Translations under genes and position numbers: made by a program | Notes under the pieces: model-generated | The model's input: the letters and a program-made list of their open reading frames with translations, nothing else | What the model was told of the DNA's origin: nothing | Databases searched by the model: none | Origin: Hymenobacter glacieicola | GTDB lineage: Bacteria; Bacteroidota; Bacteroidia; Cytophagales; Hymenobacteraceae | Assembly: GCF_014640315.1 (NCBI RefSeq) | Contig: NZ_BMGS01000005.1 | Location: 124,001-188,000, forward strand | Direction of reading: 5' to 3' | DNA length: 64,000 nt | In this document: one piece after another, positions 25,383 to 33,028 of the stretch | How the letters are laid out: each line of letters starts with the position of its first letter | Position numbering within the stretch: position 1 is the first letter of the stretch

Positions 25383-26480
25383 ATGCTTGATTTTGTTGCC
25401 CTGTTCCGTCCCTTGGTTGAGCGTAGCCAGCAGCTATACTTTGTCTACCACGTAGAGGCAAAAAAGGTCGAATACGTGAGTGCGGCCTACGAAACCATCC
25501 TGGGGCGCCAGCCCGAGGCTGTTAATGAGGAGTTGCCGGAGCTACTAGCCCGCCTGCACCCCGAGGACCAGGAGTACGCGGTGGCCCGGCTGAATCACCT
25601 GCTCAATGGCAAGTTTGTGGAAGACGTGGAAATACGTCTGCTGTCCCCACCCGGCACCGAGGGCCGCCCTCAGTGGCTCTGTCTCACGGTGGGGCGCGTA
25701 GAACAGGCCCCGGGCCAGACCTATTTGAGCGGCACGGTGCAGGAGACCACCCGCACCCGCGAGTACATGGACAATGCCGACCGCTTCAACAAAAAAAAGA
25801 ACACTACCCTCGAAATTCTTTCCCACGACCTGGCTGGCCCCTTCATCATGATTAAGCAGGTAGCGGGCTACGTCAGTGAGCGAATTGAAACCCTGCACGA
25901 CGAGCAACTCTCTGAGTTGTTGCTAACTATGCAGACTACCTGCCAGGACAGCGTAAACCTGATTCGCGACTTCGTGGACAACGAATTTCTGGAATCCTCC
26001 AGCGTGAATATGAAGCTGGAGCGCGTAGATCTGGCAGCCGAGATAAGAGAGATAGTGCAGGAGTTTCAGAATTCCGAGGCCGAGATTAACAAGCACGTCT
26101 CCTTTGAAAGCACGGAAACGTGCTACCTCCACCTCGACCGTAACAAGTTTATGCAGGTTGTAAATAACCTGCTGAGCAACTCCCTGAAATTCACACCCGA
26201 TGGCGGCCACATCCACGTCCGGCTTCAGGACCAGGACGACGAGGTGCTGTTAACAGTAACGGACACCGGTATCGGGATTCCGCAGAAGTTCCAGGACCGG
26301 CTGTTTGAGCGGTTCACGCCGGCCCGCCGCCCGGGCCTGCGCGGAGAGAAAACCACGGGCCTGGGCATGTCCATCATCAAAGTTATTGTGGAGCTGCACC
26401 AGGGCCGCATCTGGTTTGAGAGTGAGGAAGGCAAGGGAACTACCTTCTTCATCCGCTTGCCCCGACAGGAGTCAGCCTAG
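25383..26480 (+). CDS. PAS-domain sensor histidine kinase (copy 2)
   Basis: A 365-residue soluble kinase nearly co-linear with the one at 13189-14292. The PAS domain (about 1-125) contains YVSAAYETILG and RLHPEDQEYA. The H-box is EILSHDLAGP (His148). The N-box NNLLSNSLKFTPDGG, G1 DTGIGIP, F-box LFERFTPARR and G2 TGLGMSI are intact and almost identical to copy 1. The PAS halves differ more, so the two may sense different cues. No response regulator is adjacent. A terminator follows within about 60 bp. Duplication with later divergence of the sensory half is inferred. Confidence 0.9.
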   Translation: MLDFVALFRPLVERSQQLYFVYHVEAKKVEYVSAAYETILGRQPEAVNEELPELLARLHPEDQEYAVARLNHLLNGKFVEDVEIRLLSPPGTEGRPQWLCLTVGRVEQAPGQTYLSGTVQETTRTREYMDNADRFNKKKNTTLEILSHDLAGPFIMIKQVAGYVSERIETLHDEQLSELLLTMQTTCQDSVNLIRDFVDNEFLESSSVNMKLERVDLAAEIREIVQEFQNSEAEINKHVSFESTETCYLHLDRNKFMQVVNNLLSNSLKFTPDGGHIHVRLQDQDDEVLLTVTDTGIGIPQKFQDRLFERFTPARRPGLRGEKTTGLGMSIIKVIVELHQGRIWFESEEGKGTTFFIRLPRQESA

Positions 26481-26536
26481 GGTGCCCCGCTGGCTGCTCA
26501 CCTGTTCGGCAAAAAAGCCTGACCCCGACTCTGTTG

Positions 26537-26572
26537 AAAGCTCCTGTGTCTGTTCTGGCCGGGAGCTTTTTT
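26537..26572 (+). terminator. Terminator after histidine kinase copy 2
   Basis: An 8-bp stem, AAAGCTCC (26537-26544) with GGAGCTTT (26562-26569), is followed by a T-run. It lies about 57 bp past the kinase stop. Confidence 0.75.
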
Positions 26573-26629
26573 CATGGCTATTGCGAAACATTCTGCGTAA
26601 AACAGGTTTCACCAATCCCCACGTAGTCT

Positions 26630-27295
26630 ATGTGCGGCCGTTATACTGTTACCCCGCCCGCAGCGGCGCTGGAAGCCCGTTTCGAAGCCACTTTTGCCAG
26701 CCCTTCGGCGCCTACCTACAATGCGGCGCCCTCCCAGCAGCTTCCCGTTATTCTAAATACTGATCCTGGCCGCATCCAGCTGGTGCAGTGGGGGCTGCTG
26801 CCGGGCTGGGTAAAGGACGTGCAGAAAGCACCCCGACCCATTAATGCCCGCGCCGAAACGCTTACGGAGAAGCCGTCTTTCCGCACGCTGCTGCAACGTC
26901 GGCGGGCTCTGGTACTAGCCGATAGCTTTTATGAGTGGCAGGTAACCGACCACGGCAAAGTGCCACACCGCATTCTGCTTAATTCGCAGGAGCCGTTTGC
27001 TTTTGCTGGCCTCTGGGATGAGTGGCTGGATCGGGAGACGGGAGAGGTACGGCCTACCTTCACCATCATTACCACGGCGCCTAACAGCCTAATGGAGCCC
27101 ATTCATAACCGCATGCCCGTGTTACTGCCAGACCGGCATGCGGAGTTAGCTTGGCTCGATGACGGTGCAGGACTAGCCGCGCATCAGGAACTGCTGCGCC
27201 CGTATGCCGCCGATGCCATGCGCGAATACGTAGTAAGCACGCTGGTAAATTCGCCGGCCCATAACGAGCCTGCTGTGCTGGCGCCTGCCGCCTAA
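26630..27295 (+). CDS. SOS response-associated peptidase (SRAP/YedK family)
   Basis: A 221-residue protein of the SRAP family, which forms a covalent link to abasic sites in single-stranded DNA through its N-terminal Cys. That residue is present as Cys2 (MCGRYTVTPP), so the start is fixed. The Asn of PINARAET, the Glu of SFYEW and the His of IHNRMPVLLP are the other active-site residues and are all present. Length and order are normal for the family. The protein acts in the cytosol on damaged DNA. No other SOS gene and no LexA-type site is seen nearby. It is convergent with the small gene at 27332. Confidence 0.94.
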   Translation: MCGRYTVTPPAAALEARFEATFASPSAPTYNAAPSQQLPVILNTDPGRIQLVQWGLLPGWVKDVQKAPRPINARAETLTEKPSFRTLLQRRRALVLADSFYEWQVTDHGKVPHRILLNSQEPFAFAGLWDEWLDRETGEVRPTFTIITTAPNSLMEPIHNRMPVLLPDRHAELAWLDDGAGLAAHQELLRPYAADAMREYVVSTLVNSPAHNEPAVLAPAA

Positions 27296-27331
27296 AGGCA
27301 GTAGTGCTGCTGACGAGGCGGCCTGTAGCTG

Positions 27332-27535
27332 CTAGCGAAACAGCTCTTTCCGGCGCAAAGCCCGCTCGTAGGGTAACACTGGCGGACGACGTTTTTTCAG
27401 AGCTTTACCAAACAAACCAGTTCTGGCGCGTTGACCAACACCCGGGGTAGGCGTAGTAGGTGCAGCCTGGGCGTTGTCAGGGGCAATAACAGTAAAAGCC
27501 ATAATAAAGACGAGCGAAGTAAATAGGTTTCCCAT
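27332..27535 (-). CDS. Small secreted basic peptide (copy A)
   Basis: A 67-residue protein from the ATG at 27535 (MGNLFTSLVFIMAFTV) with a signal peptide ending near AQA-AP. The mature part is Pro/Thr-rich and then strongly basic (KALKKRRPPVLPYERALRRK). A longer in-frame start at 27742 would put 69 unlikely residues before the signal and overlap a terminator. The gene at 27822 encodes a peptide of similar plan: signal, Thr/Pro linker, KKRR-containing tail. They may be paralogues. The function is unknown, and a cell-wall, nucleic-acid or peptide-release role cannot be told apart. Confidence 0.5.
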   Translation of the reverse strand: MGNLFTSLVFIMAFTVIAPDNAQAAPTTPTPGVGQRARTGLFGKALKKRRPPVLPYERALRRKELFR

Positions 27536-27733
27536 GGAACTTTGCAGGTATAAAGTTGAACTTATATGCAATGGTAGATAAAATATTTTATTTATACCAT
27601 ATAAAATGTAATGATGGCGCACACTACTCCTAAATAGTATCTGAAAAGTTGAAAGCATAGAACTATGTTGTCTTCCCCTTAGCTGGAAAACGTGTCCATA
27701 CCTTCTGACAGGAGAACATGAGCGTGAACATGC

Positions 27734-27785
27734 AAAAACCACTGAGCCACCTGCTACTGGTAGTAGCGGGCAGCTCAGTGGTTTT
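27734..27785. terminator. Bidirectional terminator between two small-peptide genes
   Basis: A perfect 13-bp stem, AAAACCACTGAGC (27735-27747) with GCTCAGTGGTTTT (27773-27785), has a second short hairpin inside it (CTGCTAC with GTAGTAG). On the minus strand it ends in TTTTT and would stop the gene at 27822. Confidence 0.85.
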
Positions 27786-27821
27786 GTAGTTATTAAGGCT
27801 AATCAGGCGACTACCAAGGTG

Positions 27822-28031
27822 CTACCGCCGGCGCATAGTCCGTCGGTAAGCGGGAGTAACGCGGCGCTTCTTACGCTTCAGCCAGCCTCGGTGCGAGTCG
27901 GCATCTGTGCTTGAGCTTAAGGTAGGGATTATGGTAACAGGTGTGGTGGTTTCCAGTGGGGCAGTAGCAGCTACCACGTCAGTACCCAGCAGCAACATGG
28001 CTCCCAACACAGCGAAAGTAGAGATTCTCAT
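27822..28031 (-). CDS. Small secreted basic peptide (copy B)
   Basis: A 69-residue protein with a signal peptide (MRISTFAVLGAMLLLGTDVVA, cleavage near ATA), a Thr/Ser/Pro linker and a basic tail (GWLKRKKRRVTPAYRRTMRR). The plan matches the peptide at 27332. TATACTTG on the minus strand (28062-28069), one base off the promoter consensus, would give a 24-base leader, and a strong terminator follows the stop. A gene with promoter, start, signal and terminator is well supported as expressed even though no family is recognised. Confidence 0.6.
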   Translation of the reverse strand: MRISTFAVLGAMLLLGTDVVAATAPLETTTPVTIIPTLSSSTDADSHRGWLKRKKRRVTPAYRRTMRRR

Positions 28032-28110
28032 AACGAAAGAAATGTTTGGTTGGCGTGCTGCAAGTATATGTTAAATTATTTATTTAAAAAACCATATAAA
28101 GCAATCAAAC

Positions 28111-28142
28111 AAAAAAAGCCCCCTACCGGGTAGGGAGCTTTT
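28111..28142 (-). terminator. Terminator after small membrane protein gene
   Basis: AAAAGCCCCCTAC pairs with GTAGGGAGCTTTT across a 4-base turn with one mismatch. On the minus strand the T-run follows. It lies 20 bp after the stop of the gene ending at 28162. Confidence 0.75.
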
Positions 28143-28161
28143 AAGAGAAAGGAACGGGAAC

Positions 28162-28416
28162 CTATTCGGCGTGGTCGTCCGATTCAGTGGCTTTGGCAAC
28201 AGCAACGACGGCAATGCTGGCTATTACGGCAATACCCACAATTAGCTGCGTGGGGGTAAAGCGCTGCGTTACTTTACGCATCAGTTGTCCTCCGTGCTTG
28301 AGCAGGTCATCCAGCTGGTCATGCTCCCCTTGAAACACTTTGTAAGCGCTTTGCAGGGTGTTGATGATATCTTCAGGCGCAATTTTTTCGATGTCTTTGG
28401 CGAGTTGAGTGCTCAT
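28162..28416 (-). CDS. Small tail-anchored-like membrane protein
   Basis: An 84-residue protein starting MSTQLAKDIEKIAPED; an ATG three codons earlier (28425) is also open. Residues 1-50 are helical and charged, with an acidic patch and HGGQLMRKV. A single hydrophobic segment (TQLIVGIAVIASIAVVAVA) lies near the end and is followed by ATESDDHAE. This is a tail-anchored or single-span topology, perhaps a small envelope or phage-shock-like protein, though no PspC or similar motif is present. A terminator lies directly after. The function is unknown. Confidence 0.65.
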   Translation of the reverse strand: MSTQLAKDIEKIAPEDIINTLQSAYKVFQGEHDQLDDLLKHGGQLMRKVTQRFTPTQLIVGIAVIASIAVVAVAKATESDDHAE

Positions 28417-28644
28417 AGCGGGCAATTAAGAAACGGGTTAAGGAAGAAGCTTAGGGAGCAGTGGCGGGACCACCGAAAAATCTGTACGCAAGACGCTGCA
28501 TTTTTGATATAGCTGAGTCAATAATAGCTGCATGTTCCGGCTTGTATAGTGAAATAATACGTAGCCTGTGAGCTAGTTACAGTGGATAATTTCCCAAGGA
28601 AGCCGTGCCCAATAGTGACAATACGTAATACGACTAGGGCCACG

Positions 28645-28673
28645 AAAAAGGCCCCACCAAGTTGGCGGGGCCT
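28645..28673 (-). terminator. Terminator after protease gene
   Basis: AGGCCCCACC (28649-28658) pairs with GGCGGGGCCT (28664-28673) with one mismatch, and the minus strand continues with TTTTT. It lies 27 bp beyond the stop of the gene ending at 28700. Confidence 0.75.
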
Positions 28674-28699
28674 ACAACAGCCTGCAATAAGGCAATTAC

Positions 28700-29887
28700 T
28701 TATTCGTATACCTTAACCACAAACACGTAATCTTGCAGCTTCCGGATTTGCTGGGGCCGCGAGGTACCTGTGAGTTGATTGGTGCGGGGCATGTTGTAAG
28801 GCTCGCCTGCGCCGGCGGCGCCCAAGGAGTCTACCAACCGCATCAGATACGAGGATTTGGTGGCAAAGGCGGCGCTCTGCGCGTCCATCTGCCGGCCGCT
28901 GATAACCCCAATTAGGTTGCCCCTGTCGTCCAGTAGCGGGCCGCCGGAGTTGCCTGGGTTCACCGGAATGCTGATTTGATAGAAGCCCGTGTCACCCTCG
29001 AAGCCGGAGCGGGCGCTCAAGGAGCCGTCGTTGAATACCAGGTCCTCGCGGGGGTAGCCCAGGGTATACACTTTCTCGCCCAGGTCCGACTGGCCCCGCT
29101 TGAAAGAGTAGGGCAGACGGCCGAATCCCTTGAAGCCCTTGTCCTTGATCTGCAGAATGGCTAAGTCGTGGGCTACATCGGTAAACACTGGCTCGGCCCG
29201 GAAACGCTGCCGGTCGTGGCCTTCTATTAACAAGGAGTCAGCCCCTTGAATGACGTGGTAGCTGGTTACCAGGTAACCATCGGCCGTAAGGGCGAAGCCC
29301 GTGCCGCTGAACTTGCCGGGGTTGCTGCGCTCCGGCTGCGACTCGATTTGAGTGAGGGTCCGGTTCATGGAGCGTTGGGTGCGCTTGATGCGCTCCACCT
29401 CGCGGCGCAGTACCGTGTAGCCGTATAGGGAAGGCTTTTGGGAAGCACGCCACCATTCCAGCCCGAGCAGGGTAGCAAACACGGCCATCACGGCCACCGA
29501 GGCCGCCACCATCATGGTAGCGCGGTGGCCGTTCCAGAAGGCGCGGAGCTTTTGCTCAGTGCGCGAAATGCGCAGCAGGGGCCGGGGGGCTTGGCCGGTA
29601 GCAAACTGCTCGTGGCGCTCATCTTCCTCGGCTACCTTGGCCAGCGGGGTTAAGCGCACGGCCTGCTCGGCGTCCATGTCGGCGTGGATGGCGTGCAGCT
29701 TCCGGCGCAGCGCCAGCCGGCGACCATAGGCCGTGAGCGTACCAGTCAGCTCCTCAAACTCCTGGAGGCGGCGGGCCAGCTCAGAGTCGGCGCTAAGGCG
29801 GCGCTCCAAGGCAACGCGCTCCTCGTCGGGAAGGGTGCCTGCGCGGTAAGCGTCAAATAAAGCGTAATAATCAGCTTCGGTTTTCAT
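28700..29887 (-). CDS. Membrane-anchored trypsin-like protease with anti-sigma-like N-terminus
   Basis: A 395-residue protein. Residues 1-60 (ALFDAYRAGTLPDEERVALERRL...) resemble the cytoplasmic region of anti-sigma factors. One membrane helix spans about 123-142. A trypsin-like (S1C/DegP-type) domain faces the periplasm, with His211 (SYHVIQGA), Asp241 (AHDLAIL) and Ser314 (NPGNSGGP) as the triad. No PDZ domain follows, unlike DegP. The gene lies directly downstream of an ECF sigma factor on the same strand with a 77-bp gap. The layout suggests a fused anti-sigma/protease that senses envelope damage. The fusion idea is inference; the protease call is firm. Confidence 0.85.
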   Translation of the reverse strand: MKTEADYYALFDAYRAGTLPDEERVALERRLSADSELARRLQEFEELTGTLTAYGRRLALRRKLHAIHADMDAEQAVRLTPLAKVAEEDERHEQFATGQAPRPLLRISRTEQKLRAFWNGHRATMMVAASVAVMAVFATLLGLEWWRASQKPSLYGYTVLRREVERIKRTQRSMNRTLTQIESQPERSNPGKFSGTGFALTADGYLVTSYHVIQGADSLLIEGHDRQRFRAEPVFTDVAHDLAILQIKDKGFKGFGRLPYSFKRGQSDLGEKVYTLGYPREDLVFNDGSLSARSGFEGDTGFYQISIPVNPGNSGGPLLDDRGNLIGVISGRQMDAQSAAFATKSSYLMRLVDSLGAAGAGEPYNMPRTNQLTGTSRPQQIRKLQDYVFVVKVYE

Positions 29888-29964
29888 TTCGGGGGGTGGC
29901 AGTCAGCGCAAGGAAAGCAGGGGGCGAGCTAGGCCCTTACTTTCCAAGTTGCTAACCACCGTGG

Positions 29965-30549
29965 CTAGGTCTCGTGTTCCTGATACTGGCTGAAAAACAA
30001 TTTTTTAAGCCGTACTAGGCACTTGTATTTCTGATTTTTGGCGTTGTCCGCGTTGGTGTAGCCAAACTCAGTTGTAAGCTGCTGCATCGACTTATCGAGC
30101 AGGTAAAATCCTTCTAAAAGCGAGCGGCAGGGCTCCCCAATCCGTTCCAGCGCCTGGCTCATGGTGCCCAGTTGCCGGTCGCGTTCCTCGGCTACCTCCA
30201 GGTCGGCTTCGGCGCCGGTTTCGAGGTAGGGCTCATGGTCATCGAGGCGGCCGCCAAAGCGGGTTTTCTCGGTGAGCCGTTTCAGCCAGAGGCGGCGGCA
30301 CACGGCGTAGAGGTAGGTTTTGATCTGGCAGCTGAGCTCCAGGGAGCCTTCCCGTACCTTCTCATAGAATACCATCACCCCTTCCTGGTACACATCCTTA
30401 GCTTCGTCTTCGGTGCCGCTGTTCTGCAGCACGTAGTGCGAAATCATCGGGAAGTGCAGCCGGTAGAGCTGCGCCAGCGCCCGGTCATCGTCGCGCCGGA
30501 TGGCGGCCACGAATTCCTCATCAGTGTAGGCAGGTTGTCCCTTACCCAT
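29965..30549 (-). CDS. ECF-type RNA polymerase sigma factor
   Basis: A 194-residue sigma-70 family protein of the ECF group. Region 2 is visible as AIRRDDDRALAQLYRLHFPMISHYVLQN and DEAKDVYQEGVMVFYEKVR (the DxxQ/E core-binding segment). Region 4 is at LTTEFGYTNADNAKNQKYKCLVRLKKLF. Between them lies a longer acidic linker than usual. It would direct RNA polymerase to a small set of envelope-stress promoters. The next gene downstream encodes an anti-sigma-like membrane protease. An inverted GGTAACCCA pair at 30583-30622 lies 34 bp upstream of the start and is likely its own promoter or operator. Confidence 0.9.
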   Translation of the reverse strand: MGKGQPAYTDEEFVAAIRRDDDRALAQLYRLHFPMISHYVLQNSGTEDEAKDVYQEGVMVFYEKVREGSLELSCQIKTYLYAVCRRLWLKRLTEKTRFGGRLDDHEPYLETGAEADLEVAEERDRQLGTMSQALERIGEPCRSLLEGFYLLDKSMQQLTTEFGYTNADNAKNQKYKCLVRLKKLFFSQYQEHET

Positions 30550-30582
30550 TCGCTTTGTTGCTTAATACGTTGAACCCGGCTT

Positions 30583-30622
30583 GGTAACCCAGCAAAAAAA
30601 TAATTTCTACTGTTGGGTTACC
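30583..30622. promoter_or_regulatory. Divergent ECF-type promoter pair or operator
   Basis: GGTAACCCA (30583-30591) and TGGGTTACC (30614-30622) form a perfect 9-bp inverted repeat with an AT-rich 22-base centre. GGTAAC-like sequences act as -35 elements for ECF sigma factors, so one arm could serve the sigma gene and the other the lipoprotein gene at 30684. Confidence 0.45.
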
Positions 30623-30683
30623 ATTCGCACTTACGGGTATGAAGGGCGTTTTTCGGACAAAATTTTCCAAACCTACTACCAAA

Positions 30684-30932
30684 ATGAAGAACCTCCTGAA
30701 GGTATCCGCCCTGGCCGTTGTTTTCGCTTCTACCCTCGTTTCTTGCGAGTCGAAGAAAGCTGAAGAAACCACCACTTCCACTGAAGCTACTTCGGTAGAG
30801 GCTACGGCTCCGGCTACCACCGACTCTACGGCGGCTGCTACCATGGACACCACGGCTGCCGCTACTGCTGCTCCCGCGGCTACTACCACGGAGGCTAGCA
30901 CCACCACGACTACTACCACCGAGCAGAAGTAA
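30684..30932 (+). CDS. Small Thr/Ala-rich lipoprotein
   Basis: An 82-residue lipoprotein from the ATG at 30684, chosen over an upstream frame start at 30639 because it begins MKNLLKVSALAVVFASTLVS with lipobox VSC. The mature part is nearly all Thr, Ala, Glu and Ser (TTTTTTTEQK end), disordered, with a likely role as a spacer or surface coat. It lies divergent from the ECF sigma gene and shares the GGTAACCCA inverted repeat, so it may belong to the sigma factor's regulon. A strong terminator follows. The composition could also be a low-complexity artefact, but the signal and terminator argue for a gene. Confidence 0.65.
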   Translation: MKNLLKVSALAVVFASTLVSCESKKAEETTTSTEATSVEATAPATTDSTAAATMDTTAAATAAPAATTTEASTTTTTTTEQK

Positions 30933-30965
30933 TTACTTGCCGGTTTGGCCGGTACGTTTTTCTTG

Positions 30966-31002
30966 AGGCCCGAGTTCCGTACAGCGGAGCTCGGGCCTTT
31001 TT
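30966..31002 (+). terminator. Terminator after small lipoprotein gene
   Basis: AGGCCCGAGTTCCG pairs with CGGAGCTCGGGCCT (one G-T pair) and the T-run TTTTT follows. It lies 34 bp past the stop. Confidence 0.85.
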
Positions 31003-31178
31003 GGTAGGCAGGTGTCGTTCATCCGTAGCGTTATCTGCCGGCCGCTGGGAGCTGCTTCTGCTCCGTACCAGACTGCCAGATTTAGCGGCGGCTGCGGGTA
31101 GGAGGCTAGCCGGTTAGCAACCCTTAGCAGGGCAGCTAAGTAGGCAGCCTGGCATCCGCTGTTAGCCGAAGGCCGGGC

Positions 31179-32966
31179 CTAGAGCTTTTCTTCTACCCAC
31201 AACAAGCCCGCGCATACCAAAAACAACAGGTAGCCCCACCAGCGGGGCCATGCCGTGTGGGTAGTAACTGTGGCCGCCGCAATTGACTGCTGAGGTGCTG
31301 GAGGAGGCAGTAGCGCCAGCTGACGTTGCCATTCTTGCTGGGCAAGGCCGCGCCAGTGCGTGGGGGCAAACACGTAAAACCAGTCGCGGGCGGCTCCGGC
31401 CTGCGCCTCGTGCCAGCCGCTGGTGGCCGGCCAATACGGCGCCGAGGCCCACTCCGGCACGTGTTCATCCTGGCGCAGAGCGACTGGCACCGGAGCTTGT
31501 TGCGCAGCGGCTCGCAAACGCAGTGCAGGAGTAGACGAGCCCGTAACCCGAACCAGCACCGGCGTATGCACGCGTGGCCAGGAGGTAGCAAGCTGAATAC
31601 TCGACGCTAATGGCGAAGCCGGTACTACAGCCGTCAGCAAACGACTCCAGTAGGCCCCGTACGCCTGCTGCTGGCCCTGCAGCAACCAGGGAAAGGTTTC
31701 CGTGGCCGTCGTGACGACCACCTGGCCCAGCCCAACGCGGCGGGTGGCGGCTACGGGTTGCTGTTGCGGGGTAGTAATAAGTGCCCGCGTAGCGGTGGTA
31801 GCGCGCAGCGTAGCCGGCAGCAACGTAGCCAGGCGGGCCGGCGCTTCCGGCCAGGCCAGGAGCTGGGGGGAGGCGGTAGCCGCGGCTGGCCGGGGCTGCA
31901 GCTGAAACGGGCCGGTCCCGCCTGGTAAGCTCCGCGGTAAGGTGGGCGCATCTGCTACCAGCAGCATTCCGCAGGCGCCGGAGCGCACCGCTTGGGCGAG
32001 GGTAGCTGCCTCGGAGCTGCTTAATGCAGCCAAGGAAGCGGCATCGGTAATGACAACCTCCACGCGGGTTAGCAAGGAAGAGGTAACCCGCGTGAGGTCC
32101 GGAGGGGTCGGGAAGTTTAAAAATTCAGTTTGCGTGAGGCCCCGGCTTAGCCCCGTGCGCAAGGCCACCGCGTGCTGCTGGGAGGCCAGGTAGTTCTTCA
32201 GAAACCGTACCTCAAAGGATGGGGCTGCCGCCAGCAGCAGCACCCGCACGGGCCGGGTGGGGCGTACTTCCAGCGGTACCGGCTCCTGGGCCCGTCGGCG
32301 GCCATCCTGGCGCGCGACCAACGTGTACACTGCCCGTCCGGTGGTTTTGGGGGTGAAGCGAAGCCGGAAGCTGCCCCGCCCGGTTGGCAGTTGCACCGAG
32401 TCGCGGCTTGTGCCGGCGGCCACCAGGCTAACCCAGGCGGGCTCCCCGGCCTGGCCTTGGTAGTAGCCCTCAATCGTCCACGGCTGCCCAAGCTCCGGTT
32501 GCCGGGGCCAGGCCGCTGCATGAAAAGCCGGGGTTAGCGGCACCGAGTGGCTGACGACCCGCAGGCCGTGCAGTGCCGGCACGTCGGTGGCGGGCAAGCC
32601 TTGGCCTACTACGTGCACAGCCCGCAACTGAGGTAAGCGCTGGCGCAGAGCCGACACACTGCCAAGGGTGGGCGTATCGGGGGCGGCCGCCGCGTAGCGC
32701 CACACGGGAGTACCAGGGCCCAGGCGACGTAGCAAGTAGCGCAAGGTGTCCGCCGAGTAAGAGTCGGTAAGAAGAATGGCTGCCTGCGTGGCCGGGTGCT
32801 GTTGGGTGCGGACGGGAGGATAGGCTGCCAACCAGAGCCCCGCTACTGCCAGCAGCCCGGCCCCCATTCGCAGCGCCCGGCGCCGATGGTCGGGCCGGCG
32901 CCAAGCGGCTACGGTTAGGACTACCGCCAGTAACAGACAGAAGGCAAGGAAGTACAGCATCAGCAA
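31179..32966 (-). CDS. Large membrane protein of the MoxR/BatA operon
   Basis: A 595-residue protein with two N-terminal hydrophobic helices (about 4-24 and 33-50), a large periplasmic part and a C-terminal helix (WGYLLFLVCAGLLW). Inside, segments such as RVLLLAAAPSFEVRFLKNYLASQ and RVEVVITDAASLAAL look like an alpha/beta domain of the glutamine-amidotransferase-like kind found in BatA-linked loci. No catalytic triad is evident. It is the last gene of a six-gene minus-strand run from MoxR at 39771, 62 bp after the DUF4175 gene. It probably acts with these neighbours at the inner membrane. The family name is not certain. Confidence 0.6.
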   Translation of the reverse strand: MLMLYFLAFCLLLAVVLTVAAWRRPDHRRRALRMGAGLLAVAGLWLAAYPPVRTQQHPATQAAILLTDSYSADTLRYLLRRLGPGTPVWRYAAAAPDTPTLGSVSALRQRLPQLRAVHVVGQGLPATDVPALHGLRVVSHSVPLTPAFHAAAWPRQPELGQPWTIEGYYQGQAGEPAWVSLVAAGTSRDSVQLPTGRGSFRLRFTPKTTGRAVYTLVARQDGRRRAQEPVPLEVRPTRPVRVLLLAAAPSFEVRFLKNYLASQQHAVALRTGLSRGLTQTEFLNFPTPPDLTRVTSSLLTRVEVVITDAASLAALSSSEAATLAQAVRSGACGMLLVADAPTLPRSLPGGTGPFQLQPRPAAATASPQLLAWPEAPARLATLLPATLRATTATRALITTPQQQPVAATRRVGLGQVVVTTATETFPWLLQGQQQAYGAYWSRLLTAVVPASPLASSIQLATSWPRVHTPVLVRVTGSSTPALRLRAAAQQAPVPVALRQDEHVPEWASAPYWPATSGWHEAQAGAARDWFYVFAPTHWRGLAQQEWQRQLALLPPPAPQQSIAAATVTTHTAWPRWWGYLLFLVCAGLLWVEEKL

Positions 32967-33028
32967 GAAAACAGGCTCGTAGTCGGGAAACGGGTAGATA
33001 AGGCTCGGGTCGTAGAGGCGCCGCTAGT

